A DNA stretch of 64,000 bases from Salibaculum griseiflavum (GTDB lineage Bacteria > Pseudomonadota > Alphaproteobacteria > Rhodobacterales > Rhodobacteraceae), in the NCBI RefSeq assembly GCF_003129565.1, contig NZ_QETF01000010.1:1-64000 (forward strand), given 5' to 3'. The notes under the pieces were generated by a model. It was not told the origin of the DNA. It did no database searches and was given only the letters and a program-made list of their open reading frames with translations. A program made the translations under genes and the position numbers. Below are positions 8,670 through 17,250 of this stretch, piece after piece; position 1 is the stretch's first letter; every line of letters begins with the position of its first letter.

Positions 8670-9635
8670 TTACTCTGCCGCCGTGGCGGGCTTGCCGGTG
8701 GGAATGACTTCGTAGCCCTCTTCCTCGGGCTCGTCATCGACCATTTCCGCTGGGAAACCCGGGGCCAGAACCTGGAGCCCCGTCGCGTCCTCCAGCCGCC
8801 GGATGATGTTGGGCGACAGTTCCCGCTCACCATAGCGGGCGATGCCGTCGTCGAGGATCTGCATCATCAGCGGGTTGATTTCCAGCGGCACCCCGGCGCG
8901 GTCGGCGACCTCCTGGAACAGGCCGATATCCTTTTTCACCAGATCCATCGTGAAGGAAATGTCGCGGCTGCCGTTCAGGATCACCTGGCTTTCGGTTTCG
9001 TGCACGAATGATGTGCCCGAGCTGATCTTGATCGCCTCGTAGGCGGTGTTCATGTCCATGCCAGCGGCCTTGCAGGTCACCAGTGCCTCGGCGCAGGACA
9101 GCAGGTTTGCGGTGGCCAGGTAGTTGGTCACGACCTTGAGAACCGAGGCACTGCCGATCTCGCCCGTATGCAGGATGCGACGACCCATCCGGGTCAGCAA
9201 GGGAAGAATGCGTTCAAAGGTCGCCCGGTCGCAGCCCGCAAAGATGGCGATATTGCCGGTATCCGCGCGGTGGCAGCCGCCCGAAACCGGACAATCCACC
9301 GCCGCACCGCCACGTTCGGTCACAAGCGCGCCGAGGCGTTTGACCTCGGCGGCGTCTGTGGTCGACATCTCCATCCAGATCTTGCCGGCGGTGACCTCGG
9401 GCAGCATCTGTTGCATCACCGCGTCGCTGGCGGCGGGACTGGGCAGGCAGGTGATGACCGCTTCGCAGTCGCGCATCAGTTGGGCGGGGCTCTCGCCGCG
9501 CGTGGCGCCCCGCGCCACGAACCCGTCGACGAAATCGCCGTTCAGGTCATGCACGGAAACGTCATGGCCGTTGCGCAGCAGGCTGCCGGCAAGTTTGGAC
9601 CCGACATTTCCGAGCCCGATGAAGCCGATTTTCAT
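8670..9635 (-). CDS. Beta-hydroxyacid dehydrogenase (3-hydroxyisobutyrate dehydrogenase-like)
   Basis: A 321-residue NAD(P)-dependent oxidoreductase. GLGNVG (7-12) is the dinucleotide-binding loop, DCPVSGG is the substrate-binding signature, and the conserved Lys lies in LKVVTNYL. Relatives act on 3-hydroxyisobutyrate, tartronate semialdehyde or similar short hydroxyacids. The ATG at 9635 has GGGAGAGG upstream. It heads a two-gene unit with the aldehyde dehydrogenase and is separated from the next leftward operon by a terminator. Confidence 0.87.
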   Translation of the reverse strand: MKIGFIGLGNVGSKLAGSLLRNGHDVSVHDLNGDFVDGFVARGATRGESPAQLMRDCEAVITCLPSPAASDAVMQQMLPEVTAGKIWMEMSTTDAAEVKRLGALVTERGGAAVDCPVSGGCHRADTGNIAIFAGCDRATFERILPLLTRMGRRILHTGEIGSASVLKVVTNYLATANLLSCAEALVTCKAAGMDMNTAYEAIKISSGTSFVHETESQVILNGSRDISFTMDLVKKDIGLFQEVADRAGVPLEINPLMMQILDDGIARYGERELSPNIIRRLEDATGLQVLAPGFPAEMVDDEPEEEGYEVIPTGKPATAAE

Positions 9636-9744
9636 GGTCTGTCCTCTCCCTGTTCGTGCCCCGCGTCGGGTGCCCTTTGCGGAACTATTCCCCAATCGGC
9701 GAACAGAGGAAAACGAAAAATCCGATACTCGGTATGACATGGGG

Positions 9745-9775
9745 AAAAGGGCCCTGCAAAACCGGCGCAGGGCCC
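9745..9775 (-). terminator. Rho-independent terminator (leftward)
   Basis: GGGCCCTGC (9749-9757) and GCAGGGCCC (9767-9775) form a perfect 9-bp stem with a 9-base loop. Read leftward, the stem is followed by TTTT. It lies downstream of the thioesterase operon and before the dehydrogenase promoter, so it separates the two leftward units. Confidence 0.7.
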
Positions 9776-9856
9776 CCACCATTCCCCAGTTGATCGTCAA
9801 AGCACTCGCTACCCGGCCGCGTGTATGCCCGAAACCTGTTAACGGAATGCTAAGGA

Positions 9857-10330
9857 TCAGGCAGGTCGCCGCAGGGCAAGTGCTCGTGCCCGGTTCGGCA
9901 GTTGTGCGGCCGCGTCGGAAGACAGCCGGGCGGTGGCCAGTGCCGCTTGCACATCTTCGGGCATAGGCGCGGCATGCGGGCTGGGGTGCCTGGCCACGTG
10001 CAATTCGACGAACTCGCCAACCGCGACCAGTTCTTCACCTTCGAACATCTGCCCATGCAGTAGAAACCGCTTGGCATCGTGGTCCAGCACACGCATCTCG
10101 ACCCGCAACGCGGCACCTTCCTTGACCTCGTGCAGGTAGCTCTTGTGGTCTTCAAGCAGGTAGATCGTGCAGCCGGTGCGGTCTCGATAGGAGGCGTCGA
10201 CGCCTATCGCGTCCTGTACTGCATCCACCGCATAGCTGAAGATCAGCCCGTAATAGGCGTCCTGCATGTGGCCGTTATAGTCGATCCAATCCGGCCGGAC
10301 GGTGGTTTGGTATCGGAAGACGCGGCTCAT
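9857..10330 (-). CDS. Hotdog-fold acyl-CoA thioesterase (4HBT-like)
   Basis: A 157-residue single hotdog domain with the signature DYNGHM at 17-22, where the Asp usually helps catalysis. Proteins of this shape hydrolyse acyl-CoA or betainyl-CoA-type thioesters; the IDYNGHMQDAYY region resembles thioesterases linked to carnitine breakdown, but that is only a resemblance. It overlaps the amidohydrolase gene by four bases (ATGA) and is last in the leftward operon starting at 12191. Confidence 0.75.
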   Translation of the reverse strand: MSRVFRYQTTVRPDWIDYNGHMQDAYYGLIFSYAVDAVQDAIGVDASYRDRTGCTIYLLEDHKSYLHEVKEGAALRVEMRVLDHDAKRFLLHGQMFEGEELVAVGEFVELHVARHPSPHAAPMPEDVQAALATARLSSDAAAQLPNRARALALRRPA

Positions 10331-11193
10331 GGCAGGGCGTAGAAACGGGCGGCCGTGTCGTGGAAGATGACCTTGTGATCCGCGGCCGGAATGAGGCCGT
10401 CATAAGCCGCGATCAGCCGGGCATAATCGGAATAGAGGCTGTCGACCGGGAAGTTCGAGCCGAACATCGTCCGCGCCGCGCCGAACTGCTCCAGCACGGT
10501 TTCAACGATTGGCCGGATGCTGTCCCTCGTCCAGTCATGGTCGAACATGCCCAGCCCAGAGAGTTTGCAGGTCATGCCGGGGCGCTCGGACAGCAGGCGC
10601 AACCGATCCGACCAGTCCCGCAGGCCGGCGGCGCTGCGGTCATGGGGGCTGCCGGCATGGCACAGTGCCACGGGGGTATCGGGCGCCAAGTCCAGAACCC
10701 GGGCCATGCCCTCGTAAAGCTCGGGGATCAATTGCAGGTCGAAGGACAGGCCGCGGGCGCCGACCGCACGCAGCCCCTCGGCGAAACGCGGATCATCCAG
10801 CAGGTCATTGGTGCCGGTAACGGCATCTTCGCCCGGCGCACGGCCGACGATCTGGCGCACCCCGCGCACTGAGGGCAGTGTCTGCAGACGGTCCAGCTGC
10901 GCATCCCGGTCCGGGGCGGTCAGGTCGCAGAAGGCCACCTGTGCCAGCGGCCAGTCCGGGGTTGCATCGGCGACCGCCTGTATCCATTGCGCCTCGGCCC
11001 AGCCGTCCTCGGCCCCGACCTGGATATGGACCGAGGCGGCAAAGCCATCGGCATCGCGGCGGAATTCGTCGACCAGGTAGTCGCGCTGGATCGGGGCGGG
11101 GTCGCCAAAGAATCGTTCGACCCCTTGCGCCATCAGCCATGGGTAATGAACCTTGGACAGATCCCAAAGGTGATGATGCGCGTCGATCCTCAT
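10327..11193 (-). CDS. Amidohydrolase-2 family metal hydrolase (lactonase/LigI-like)
   Basis: A 288-residue TIM-barrel hydrolase of the group holding L-fuconolactonase and 2-pyrone-4,6-dicarboxylate hydrolase (LigI). The N-terminal DAHHHLW (4-10) supplies the metal-binding HxH; LCHAGSP and a late FGSNFPVDS provide the other expected His and Asp. A lactone or cyclic ester is the likely substrate. It overlaps both neighbours by four bases, so the three leftward genes are translationally coupled. Confidence 0.82.
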   Translation of the reverse strand: MRIDAHHHLWDLSKVHYPWLMAQGVERFFGDPAPIQRDYLVDEFRRDADGFAASVHIQVGAEDGWAEAQWIQAVADATPDWPLAQVAFCDLTAPDRDAQLDRLQTLPSVRGVRQIVGRAPGEDAVTGTNDLLDDPRFAEGLRAVGARGLSFDLQLIPELYEGMARVLDLAPDTPVALCHAGSPHDRSAAGLRDWSDRLRLLSERPGMTCKLSGLGMFDHDWTRDSIRPIVETVLEQFGAARTMFGSNFPVDSLYSDYARLIAAYDGLIPAADHKVIFHDTAARFYALP

Positions 11194-12191
11194 CCACCGA
11201 TTCCCGTCGTCCGTTCCAGGATATCCACGCCCTGCGTCTTCCAGAAATGCAGCAGGTCGATGAAGATCCAGTTCTCGGCAAGTTTATCGCCTTCGCGGCG
11301 ATAGATGTCGATGACCCGGAAATCGCCGGCCTGTCCGGTGGCGGGCATGCCCATGAAACCACCTGTGGGGCGCGCGGTGAAATTCGGCCAGCCGAAGAAA
11401 CCGCCGTAATGCCCCTCGGCCATGCGGCAGACATGGCTGGTCTTGGAGCGGTCGGTGAAAGCCCCGCGGAAGACGCCGGAATGCTGCTTGGCATAGCGCT
11501 CGATCGTGTAGGTCGCACCGATCCCGGTCGGCCCCCACCAGATCATGTCATCGTGCCAGTTCCGGGCCAGTTCCTCTTCCAGCGGCAGGCCGGATTGCCA
11601 TTGCCCGAGATCCGAGATCATGGCGTCGATGGCGGCCAGCGTCTTTTCCCCTTCCTCGGGGGGCTGGGCGTCGAACAAAAGTGCATCATGGGGCAGGGGG
11701 CCGGGCTGGATCATCTCTGCCCCGGTCTGCGGCGGGAAAGGATTCTGCCCGGCCTGCACCATCAGGTGCGGAATGTCGAAATACATCGCCGCCTCGGTGA
11801 TCTTGCCATCCTCGACCCGGTTGAACTCGCAATAGCGCAGCATGGCGATCTTCCCGGTGGGGCGGATGCCCAGCCACGGTGCATCGAACAGCCCCATCAG
11901 GTGACCCATGGAGACCACCCAAGTGCTTTCGTGGTTGTCGACCTCGTTGGTTCCGGCCATGAAAACGTCCTGGCGCCGCTGCAACCGGGTCAGCGCTGAT
12001 TTGAGCGGTGCCCAGAACTGCTCTGCAACGTCTGCTGCACCGTGCAGTTCGCCGAAGGGATAATAGCCACGCCACCGATAGTCGGGGCTGACGAATCCCG
12101 CCATGGCCTGCTCGACAGAGTCACCCGCGGCCCCGTCCAACGCTGCATAATACGTCTGAACGACCTCTTTTTGTGCTTGAAAATTCGTCAT
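11190..12191 (-). CDS. Two-domain NTF2/SnoaL-like protein (paralogue A)
   Basis: A 333-residue cytoplasmic protein made of two NTF2-like (SnoaL/ketosteroid-isomerase fold) repeats. The first ends with VEDGKITEAAMYFDIPHL (126-143); the second has WHDDM (212-216), WGPTGIG (219-225) and a closing ENWIFIDLLHF. It is clearly paralogous to the gene at 20380. SnoaL-like domains include isomerases, hydratases and aldol cyclases, but no catalytic call is safe. Start chosen at ATG 12191; the frame continues upstream only through the operator. First gene of the leftward operon. Confidence 0.78.
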   Translation of the reverse strand: MTNFQAQKEVVQTYYAALDGAAGDSVEQAMAGFVSPDYRWRGYYPFGELHGAADVAEQFWAPLKSALTRLQRRQDVFMAGTNEVDNHESTWVVSMGHLMGLFDAPWLGIRPTGKIAMLRYCEFNRVEDGKITEAAMYFDIPHLMVQAGQNPFPPQTGAEMIQPGPLPHDALLFDAQPPEEGEKTLAAIDAMISDLGQWQSGLPLEEELARNWHDDMIWWGPTGIGATYTIERYAKQHSGVFRGAFTDRSKTSHVCRMAEGHYGGFFGWPNFTARPTGGFMGMPATGQAGDFRVIDIYRREGDKLAENWIFIDLLHFWKTQGVDILERTTGIGG

Positions 12192-12214
12192 TTTCCCGTG
12201 CCTTACCCTCAATT

Positions 12215-12230
12215 TTGCATGCGTTTGCAA
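12215..12230. promoter_or_regulatory. LacI-type operator O1
   Basis: TTGCATGCGTTTGCAA has TTGCA/TGCAA half-sites 6 bases apart and a central CG, the hallmark of LacI-family operators. The match extends to TTTTGCA/TGCAAAA (12213-12232). It sits 24 bp before the leftward start and most likely binds the LacI protein encoded at 22187. Confidence 0.72.
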
Positions 12231-12238
12231 AAAATAGC

Positions 12239-12267
12239 TTGCCCAATCGCGCCGGTGGAGTCTAGCC
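12239..12267 (+). promoter_or_regulatory. Putative promoter of the rightward catabolic operon
   Basis: TTGCCC (12239-12244), a 17-base spacer and CTAGCC (12262-12267). Operator O2 starts 4 bp after the -10-like element, over the expected transcription start, which fits repression by a LacI protein. Confidence 0.42.
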
Positions 12268-12270
12268 TAA

Positions 12271-12286
12271 TTGCAAACGTATGCAA
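12271..12286. promoter_or_regulatory. LacI-type operator O2
   Basis: TTGCAAACGTATGCAA has the same TTGCA-N6-TGCAA layout and central CG as O1; the two centres are 56 bp apart. It lies 31 bp before the rightward start codon. The pair could bind one looping LacI tetramer or two dimers and control both operons. Confidence 0.72.
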
Positions 12287-12317
12287 AATACGTGAACTCA
12301 ACAGGGGAGGTGGCCAG

Positions 12318-13367
12318 ATGGCCGAAATCCAGTTGCGCGGCGTCTCAAAGCGCTGGGGCTCTTTCGTTGGTGTCGACAATTTCGACCTGACTATCGCGGA
12401 TCGCGAATTCCTGGTGCTGCTTGGTCCCTCGGGCTGCGGTAAAACCACGACCATGCGGATGATCGCCGGACTGGAGGATCCCACCGATGGTGAGATCACC
12501 ATCGACGGCAGGGTGATCAACGATCTTGAACCCAAGGACCGCGATGTGGCGATGGTGTTCCAGAGCTACGCGCTTTATCCGAACCTGAACGTATACGAGA
12601 ACATCCGCTTCCCGCTGCGGGTTCGAGGCACGGATCCTTCTACCCACGATGAAAAGGTGCGCCGGGCCAGTGCGATGGTGGAACTGGACGAATTCCTGCA
12701 CCGCAAGCCGGCGGAATTGTCTGGCGGCCAGCGCCAGCGCGTGGCGCTCGCGCGCGCCATCGTGCGCGAACCCAACGTGTTCCTGATGGACGAGCCGCTC
12801 TCGAACCTCGACGCGAAACTGAGGGTCAGCACCCGTGCGCAGATCAAGAACCTCAGCCATGAGCTGTCCGTCACAACGATTTACGTCACCCATGATCAGA
12901 TCGAGGCGATGACCTTGGCCGACCGCGTCGTCGTGATGGAAAAGGGCATCGTTCAGCAGGTCGGCAGCCCGACCGAGATTTACGACCGGCCGGCCAATAC
13001 ATTCGTCGCAAGCTTCATCGGTTCGCCTGCCATGAACCTGATCGAGGGCAGCTGCGCGGGTGGAACCTTCAGCACCCAGAACACCGAGATCGCCGGGCTG
13101 GATGTGGCCGATGGACCGGTGACGCTGGGCTTCCGCGCCGAAGATGCCGAAGTGCGCGGCGAGGGCGGCCAGATCACCGCGCCGATCTACACGCTGGAAT
13201 TGCTGGGTGATGCCACCATGGTCAGCGTGCGCATCGGCGGGGCGCTGGTTTCGGCCAAGGCCGACAAGTCGTTCCGTGCTGAAATCGGCGATATGGTCTC
13301 GATCCATGTCCCGAAAGAGCATTGCCACCTGTTCGACGCTGAATCGGGTGAGCGTATCGGGGGCTGA
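12318..13367 (+). CDS. CUT1-type sugar ABC transporter ATP-binding protein (UgpC/MalK-like)
   Basis: A 349-residue importer ATPase with Walker A GPSGCGKTT, signature LSGGQRQR, Walker [12 protein letters not shown] and a C-terminal TOBE-like regulatory region from about residue 235. These features mark the MalK/UgpC group that energises sugar, polyol and glycerol-phosphate-type importers. The ATG at 12318 has GGGGAGG upstream; the longer upstream frame runs through the operators and was discarded. First gene of the rightward operon; cognate permeases lie at 16228 and 17250. Confidence 0.9.
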   Translation: MAEIQLRGVSKRWGSFVGVDNFDLTIADREFLVLLGPSGCGKTTTMRMIAGLEDPTDGEITIDGRVINDLEPKDRDVAMVFQSYALYPNLNVYENIRFPLRVRGTDPSTHDEKVRRASAMVELDEFLHRKPAELSGGQRQRVALARAIVREPNVFLMDEPLSNLDAKLRVSTRAQIKNLSHELSVTTIYVTHDQIEAMTLADRVVVMEKGIVQQVGSPTEIYDRPANTFVASFIGSPAMNLIEGSCAGGTFSTQNTEIAGLDVADGPVTLGFRAEDAEVRGEGGQITAPIYTLELLGDATMVSVRIGGALVSAKADKSFRAEIGDMVSIHVPKEHCHLFDAESGERIGG

Positions 13368-13382
13368 TGCCCTCTTACCAAC

Positions 13383-13407
13383 CGGGCTGCGACTGCAGGG
13401 CAGCCCG
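13383..13407 (+). repeat. Intergenic hairpin before the binding-protein gene
   Basis: CGGGCTGC and GCAGCCCG form an 8-bp perfect stem with a 9-base loop, just after the ATPase gene and before the solute-binding gene. No U run follows. Such hairpins often protect or separate mRNA segments so that the binding protein is made in excess. Confidence 0.45.
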
Positions 13408-13433
13408 CAACCAAGCACAGGGAGAGATATCTC

Positions 13434-14642
13434 ATGAAACTCAAGACCATCCTGATGGCAGGGGCGATGAGCGTCGCGGGCAGCGTGGCCACGGCAGAAT
13501 GCGCCTTTGAAAACACCACCGAGCTACGCTCGCTGACCGCCGGGTTCGAAGCCTGGAAGGCCGTCACCGACGCCATGGCCGAATGCGGCAATTTCGAAGC
13601 CAACCTGGACCAGGAATTCCGCGAGAAGCAGCCCGAGGCCTTTGCCGCTGATCCGTCGCTCTACCATATCGGCGGCGTTGCCAACTCAACCATGATCCCG
13701 CTGCTCAATGCGGGCACGATCCGTCCGCTCAACGACCTTGTTGAGCAGTATGGCCAGAACCTGAAGCCGAACCAGCTGATCACCGTCGGCGGTGATATCA
13801 TGGCCATCGCCATGATGGTGAACAACCAGCACCTGATGTACCGCGAAGATATCCTCGACGATCTGGGGCTCGATGTGCCGACCACCTATGACGAGGTGCT
13901 CGCCGCCGCTGCCGTCATCGAAGAGGCCGGCGTGGTGGACTACCCGCTGGGCGGCACCTTCATGACCGGCTGGAACCTGGGCGAGGAATTCGTGAACATG
14001 TATCTGGGCGAAGGTGGCCAGTTCGTTGACGACAACAACATGCCCACCATCAACAACGAGAGGGGCATTGCCAGCCTCGAAATGATGAAGGCCCTCACCG
14101 AATACATGGACCCGGAATACCTCGTGTCCGATTCCACCTACGTGCAGCAGCAGTTCCAGCAGGGCAAGATCGCGATGGCGAACCTGTGGGCGTCGCGCGC
14201 CGGTGCCATGAATGACGAAGCCGAAAGCCAGGTCGTGGGCCTGGTCAAGATGGCTTCGGCGCCCATGGGCTCCGAGGCGCCCGCCTCCTCGATCTGGTGG
14301 GATGGTATCGTGATCGCCTCAAACATCACCGACGAAGAGGCCGAGGCCGCCTTCCGCGTGGCCATGGAAGGCATCGACAGCGAAATGGTTCAGGCCAACC
14401 AGGAAGCCGCCGTGTGGCTTATCGACGGCTATGAGCCCGGTGATCTGGCTGCCGGTGCGGCCGCCACCGCCGCCAATGGCGCGCGTCCCTACCCGGCCTC
14501 GGGGGCCATGGGCATCATGCACACTGCCCTGGGCAATGGCATTGCCGACTACCTGAACGGCAACAAGGACGCCGAGACCACGCTGGCCGATATCGAAGCC
14601 GCCTACATGACGGCTGCCGAAGAAGCCGGCCTGATCGAATAA
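13434..14642 (+). CDS. Periplasmic solute-binding protein of the CUT1-type ABC importer
   Basis: A 402-residue exported protein. The N-terminus has two lysines, a hydrophobic core and probable cleavage after the AxA-type VATA near residue 21. The rest fits the extracellular solute-binding protein family 1 fold. It is flanked by intergenic hairpins on both sides, as is common for highly expressed binding proteins. Ligand unknown; the many acid and alcohol dehydrogenases downstream suggest a sugar, polyol or other hydroxylated compound. GGGAGAG lies before the ATG. Confidence 0.85.
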   Translation: MKLKTILMAGAMSVAGSVATAECAFENTTELRSLTAGFEAWKAVTDAMAECGNFEANLDQEFREKQPEAFAADPSLYHIGGVANSTMIPLLNAGTIRPLNDLVEQYGQNLKPNQLITVGGDIMAIAMMVNNQHLMYREDILDDLGLDVPTTYDEVLAAAAVIEEAGVVDYPLGGTFMTGWNLGEEFVNMYLGEGGQFVDDNNMPTINNERGIASLEMMKALTEYMDPEYLVSDSTYVQQQFQQGKIAMANLWASRAGAMNDEAESQVVGLVKMASAPMGSEAPASSIWWDGIVIASNITDEEAEAAFRVAMEGIDSEMVQANQEAAVWLIDGYEPGDLAAGAAATAANGARPYPASGAMGIMHTALGNGIADYLNGNKDAETTLADIEAAYMTAAEEAGLIE

Positions 14643-14651
14643 TCCTCCCTC

Positions 14652-14680
14652 TCGGGGGCTGCGCGCGCCGTGGCCCCCGA
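14652..14680 (+). repeat. Hairpin after the solute-binding protein gene
   Basis: TCGGGGGC (14652-14659) and GCCCCCGA (14673-14680) form a perfect stem with a 13-base loop. It lies between the binding protein and the GMC oxidoreductase and lacks a U tract, so it probably stabilises the upstream mRNA or partly limits read-through. Confidence 0.5.
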
Positions 14681-14701
14681 TCCAACCCTTCCGGAGCAAC
14701 C

Positions 14702-16231
14702 ATGACACAAGAATTCGATCATATCATCGTTGGGGCCGGTTCCGCCGGATGCGCCGTTGCCGCGCGTCTTGCCGAGCTGACCACGGATCGGATCTGCGTG
14801 ATCGAAGCCGGTCCATCGGATGCGGACCTCCGCGTGAAGATGCCCTTTGGCCTTGTGAACCTTCTGGGCGGGCCACGAGACTGGGCGCGCAAGACCGTGC
14901 CGCAGGAAAACCTGGGGGGACGGCAGGTCTCGGTGCCGCGTGGCAAGATGCTGGGCGGGTCCGGGTCGATCAATTCCATGGCCTGGTTCCGGGGCCGGTC
15001 GGACGATTTCGACGGCTGGGAAACCCCCGGCTGGGGCTGGTCCGATGTCGCGCCGGCTTTTGAGGCGGTCGAGGGCGCCTTGCAGCCCCGGCGGCTAGCC
15101 AATCCTCATCCCCTGGCCGAGGGATTTGGGCGCGCCTTTGGTGGCAATGATCCACAGTCCGCGCCGACCCCTGAACGCCAGAGCGCCGGCGTCTGCCACG
15201 CCAACCTGCACGATGGCCGCCGCTGGTCGGCCGCCGATGCCTTTTTGCGCCCGGCGCAGAAAACGGGCCGTGTCGAGGTCATAACCGGAGCCGAGGTCGA
15301 CAAGGTGGTGATGGACGGCGACCGTGCGGCAGGTGTTCTGTTGCGCGACGGGCGCAAGATCGCGGCCAACGCGGGTGTGATCCTGTCCGCGGGTTCGATC
15401 GAAACGCCGATGATCCTGATGCGCTCGGGTCTGGGCCCGGCAGCGCATCTGTCCGAGCGCGGCATCGACCCGGTGCGCGATATCCCCGGCATCGGGGCCA
15501 ACCTGCACGATCATCCCGGCGTCGGCCTGCATTTTGCGGGGTCCGGTTCGGGCTATGGCCTCACGCTGTCGCAAATGCCGCGCTGGGCGCTGGCGCCTTT
15601 TGCCTGGGCCTTTGCCCGGCGTGGCGTCTTCGCATCGCCCACGGTCGAAGCCTGCGCGTTTTTCCGGGCCATGCCCGGCGAGGGACGCCCGGATGCGCAA
15701 TGCCACTTCATTCCCTTCATGCTGGGCTGGAAGGGCAAGGCGATTACCTGGGGCGCGGGCTATTTCGCCGACGTGGTGGTCAGCCGACCTCGGTCCCGTG
15801 GCAGCCTGACACTGGGCGCGGACCGGTTCACACCGGCCATCGACCTCAACCTGCTGAGCGATCCCTACGATCTACAGGTGTTGATGAACGGCATCCCGCG
15901 CCTGCGCCAGATCCTGAAAGACGCGCCGCTTGACCCGCATCGCGCCCCCGAGGGCCACCCGGGTGAGTTGGTGACCGGCGATGCGCTGGAAACCTTCATT
16001 CGCAAGGGCTGCGGCACCGCCTACCACCCGGTCGGAACCGTGGCGATGGGCGAGAACGGGCCGCTTGCGGCCGACCTGTCGCTCAAGGGTGTCACCGGTC
16101 TGACCGTCGCCGACGCCTCGGTCATGCCAAAGGTCACGTCCGCCAACACCAACGCCCCGTCCATGATGATCGGCTGGCGCGCCGGAGGCTTCGTCGCCGA
16201 CCGCGCCCGTGCCGCAAAGGAGGCCGCATGA
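14702..16231 (+). CDS. GMC-family FAD oxidoreductase (choline dehydrogenase-like)
   Basis: A 509-residue flavoenzyme that oxidises a primary or secondary alcohol. The FAD-binding GAGSAG begins near residue 12, followed by the GMC signature GSGSINSMAW and, near the C-terminus, the catalytic His in AYHPVGT and the Asn region SANTNAPSMM. No signal peptide is visible, so it is probably cytoplasmic. It lies between the binding protein and the permeases of the ABC importer and overlaps the first permease by ATGA, tying its substrate to the imported compound. Confidence 0.87.
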   Translation: MTQEFDHIIVGAGSAGCAVAARLAELTTDRICVIEAGPSDADLRVKMPFGLVNLLGGPRDWARKTVPQENLGGRQVSVPRGKMLGGSGSINSMAWFRGRSDDFDGWETPGWGWSDVAPAFEAVEGALQPRRLANPHPLAEGFGRAFGGNDPQSAPTPERQSAGVCHANLHDGRRWSAADAFLRPAQKTGRVEVITGAEVDKVVMDGDRAAGVLLRDGRKIAANAGVILSAGSIETPMILMRSGLGPAAHLSERGIDPVRDIPGIGANLHDHPGVGLHFAGSGSGYGLTLSQMPRWALAPFAWAFARRGVFASPTVEACAFFRAMPGEGRPDAQCHFIPFMLGWKGKAITWGAGYFADVVVSRPRSRGSLTLGADRFTPAIDLNLLSDPYDLQVLMNGIPRLRQILKDAPLDPHRAPEGHPGELVTGDALETFIRKGCGTAYHPVGTVAMGENGPLAADLSLKGVTGLTVADASVMPKVTSANTNAPSMMIGWRAGGFVADRARAAKEAA

Positions 16232-17250
16232 AATTCAAGACCTTCGCCGCATTCGTCGGCCCGTCCATCTTCCTGATGCTGCTGTTCATCGCCTTTCCGT
16301 TGATCTCGGTCTTCTGGCAAAGCTTCAACGTCACCCAGCCGCTCTACGAACAGATCGAGGTCGAGAACTGCACGCCCGGCTTCCTGACCCAGACCTGCGA
16401 GACGGAAATACAGACCCGACCGATGCTGGATGAAAACGGCGACATCATCACCCGGACGGATTTCGTCGGCCTGCAAAGCTACCGCAACGTCCTGGAAATG
16501 GAGCGGTTCTGGACCGCCGTGAAGGACTGGTCCTGGTCCGGTATCCAGTCCATCGACTTCTGGAAGGCATTGCGCTTCACGCTGATGTTCACGCTTGTGA
16601 CCTTGCCGCTTGTGGTGGGGTTCGGGCTGGCCATCGCACTTGTCATCAACAACGCGGCCAAGATGATCCGGGGGCCGGTGATCTTCCTGTCGCTGCTGCC
16701 CTTCATCATCACCCCGGTGATCGGCGCGCTGTCGATCAACTGGCTGTTCCGCGGCGACGGCATCCTGACCGCGCTGTTGGAATGGTGGCTGGCGCGCGAT
16801 CTTGCGCTGTTCGCCCAGGCCTGGACGATCGAACTGATGATGATGTTCTACCGGGTCTGGCACGTGGCGCCCTTTGCCGCGATCATCTTCTATGCCGGGC
16901 TTCAGACCGTGAACCAGGATAGCCTGGAAAGCGCCGTGATCGACGGGGCCAACCGGTGGCAACGGCTGCGCCTGATCATCGTGCCGCACCTGATGCCGCT
17001 GATCATCTTCGTGGCGATGATCCACCTGATGGATACCTATCGCGTCTTCGAGGAGGTCGTCGGCTTCCGCAGCCAGGGCTATGTCATTTCTCTGCAATGG
17101 CTGACCTATGACTTCCTGACACCGAACGAGGCGGGGATCCGTTCGATCAGTCGTGCCTCTGCCTCGGCCATGCTGACCATGATCGGCATCGCCATCCTGC
17201 TCGTGCCGTTGCTCAAGCGCACGTGGCGTGACCACAAGGGGACACACTGA
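16228..17250 (+). CDS. CUT1-type ABC transporter permease 1
   Basis: A 340-residue inner-membrane permease (MalF/UgpA side). The first helix is at about 10-30, a long periplasmic loop with two cysteines follows, and five helices lie beyond residue 115. The EAA loop contacting the ATPase reads ESAVIDGANRWQRL. It starts inside the stop region of the GMC gene (ATGA) and ends in TGATG shared with permease 2. Confidence 0.87.
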   Translation: MKFKTFAAFVGPSIFLMLLFIAFPLISVFWQSFNVTQPLYEQIEVENCTPGFLTQTCETEIQTRPMLDENGDIITRTDFVGLQSYRNVLEMERFWTAVKDWSWSGIQSIDFWKALRFTLMFTLVTLPLVVGFGLAIALVINNAAKMIRGPVIFLSLLPFIITPVIGALSINWLFRGDGILTALLEWWLARDLALFAQAWTIELMMMFYRVWHVAPFAAIIFYAGLQTVNQDSLESAVIDGANRWQRLRLIIVPHLMPLIIFVAMIHLMDTYRVFEEVVGFRSQGYVISLQWLTYDFLTPNEAGIRSISRASASAMLTMIGIAILLVPLLKRTWRDHKGTH

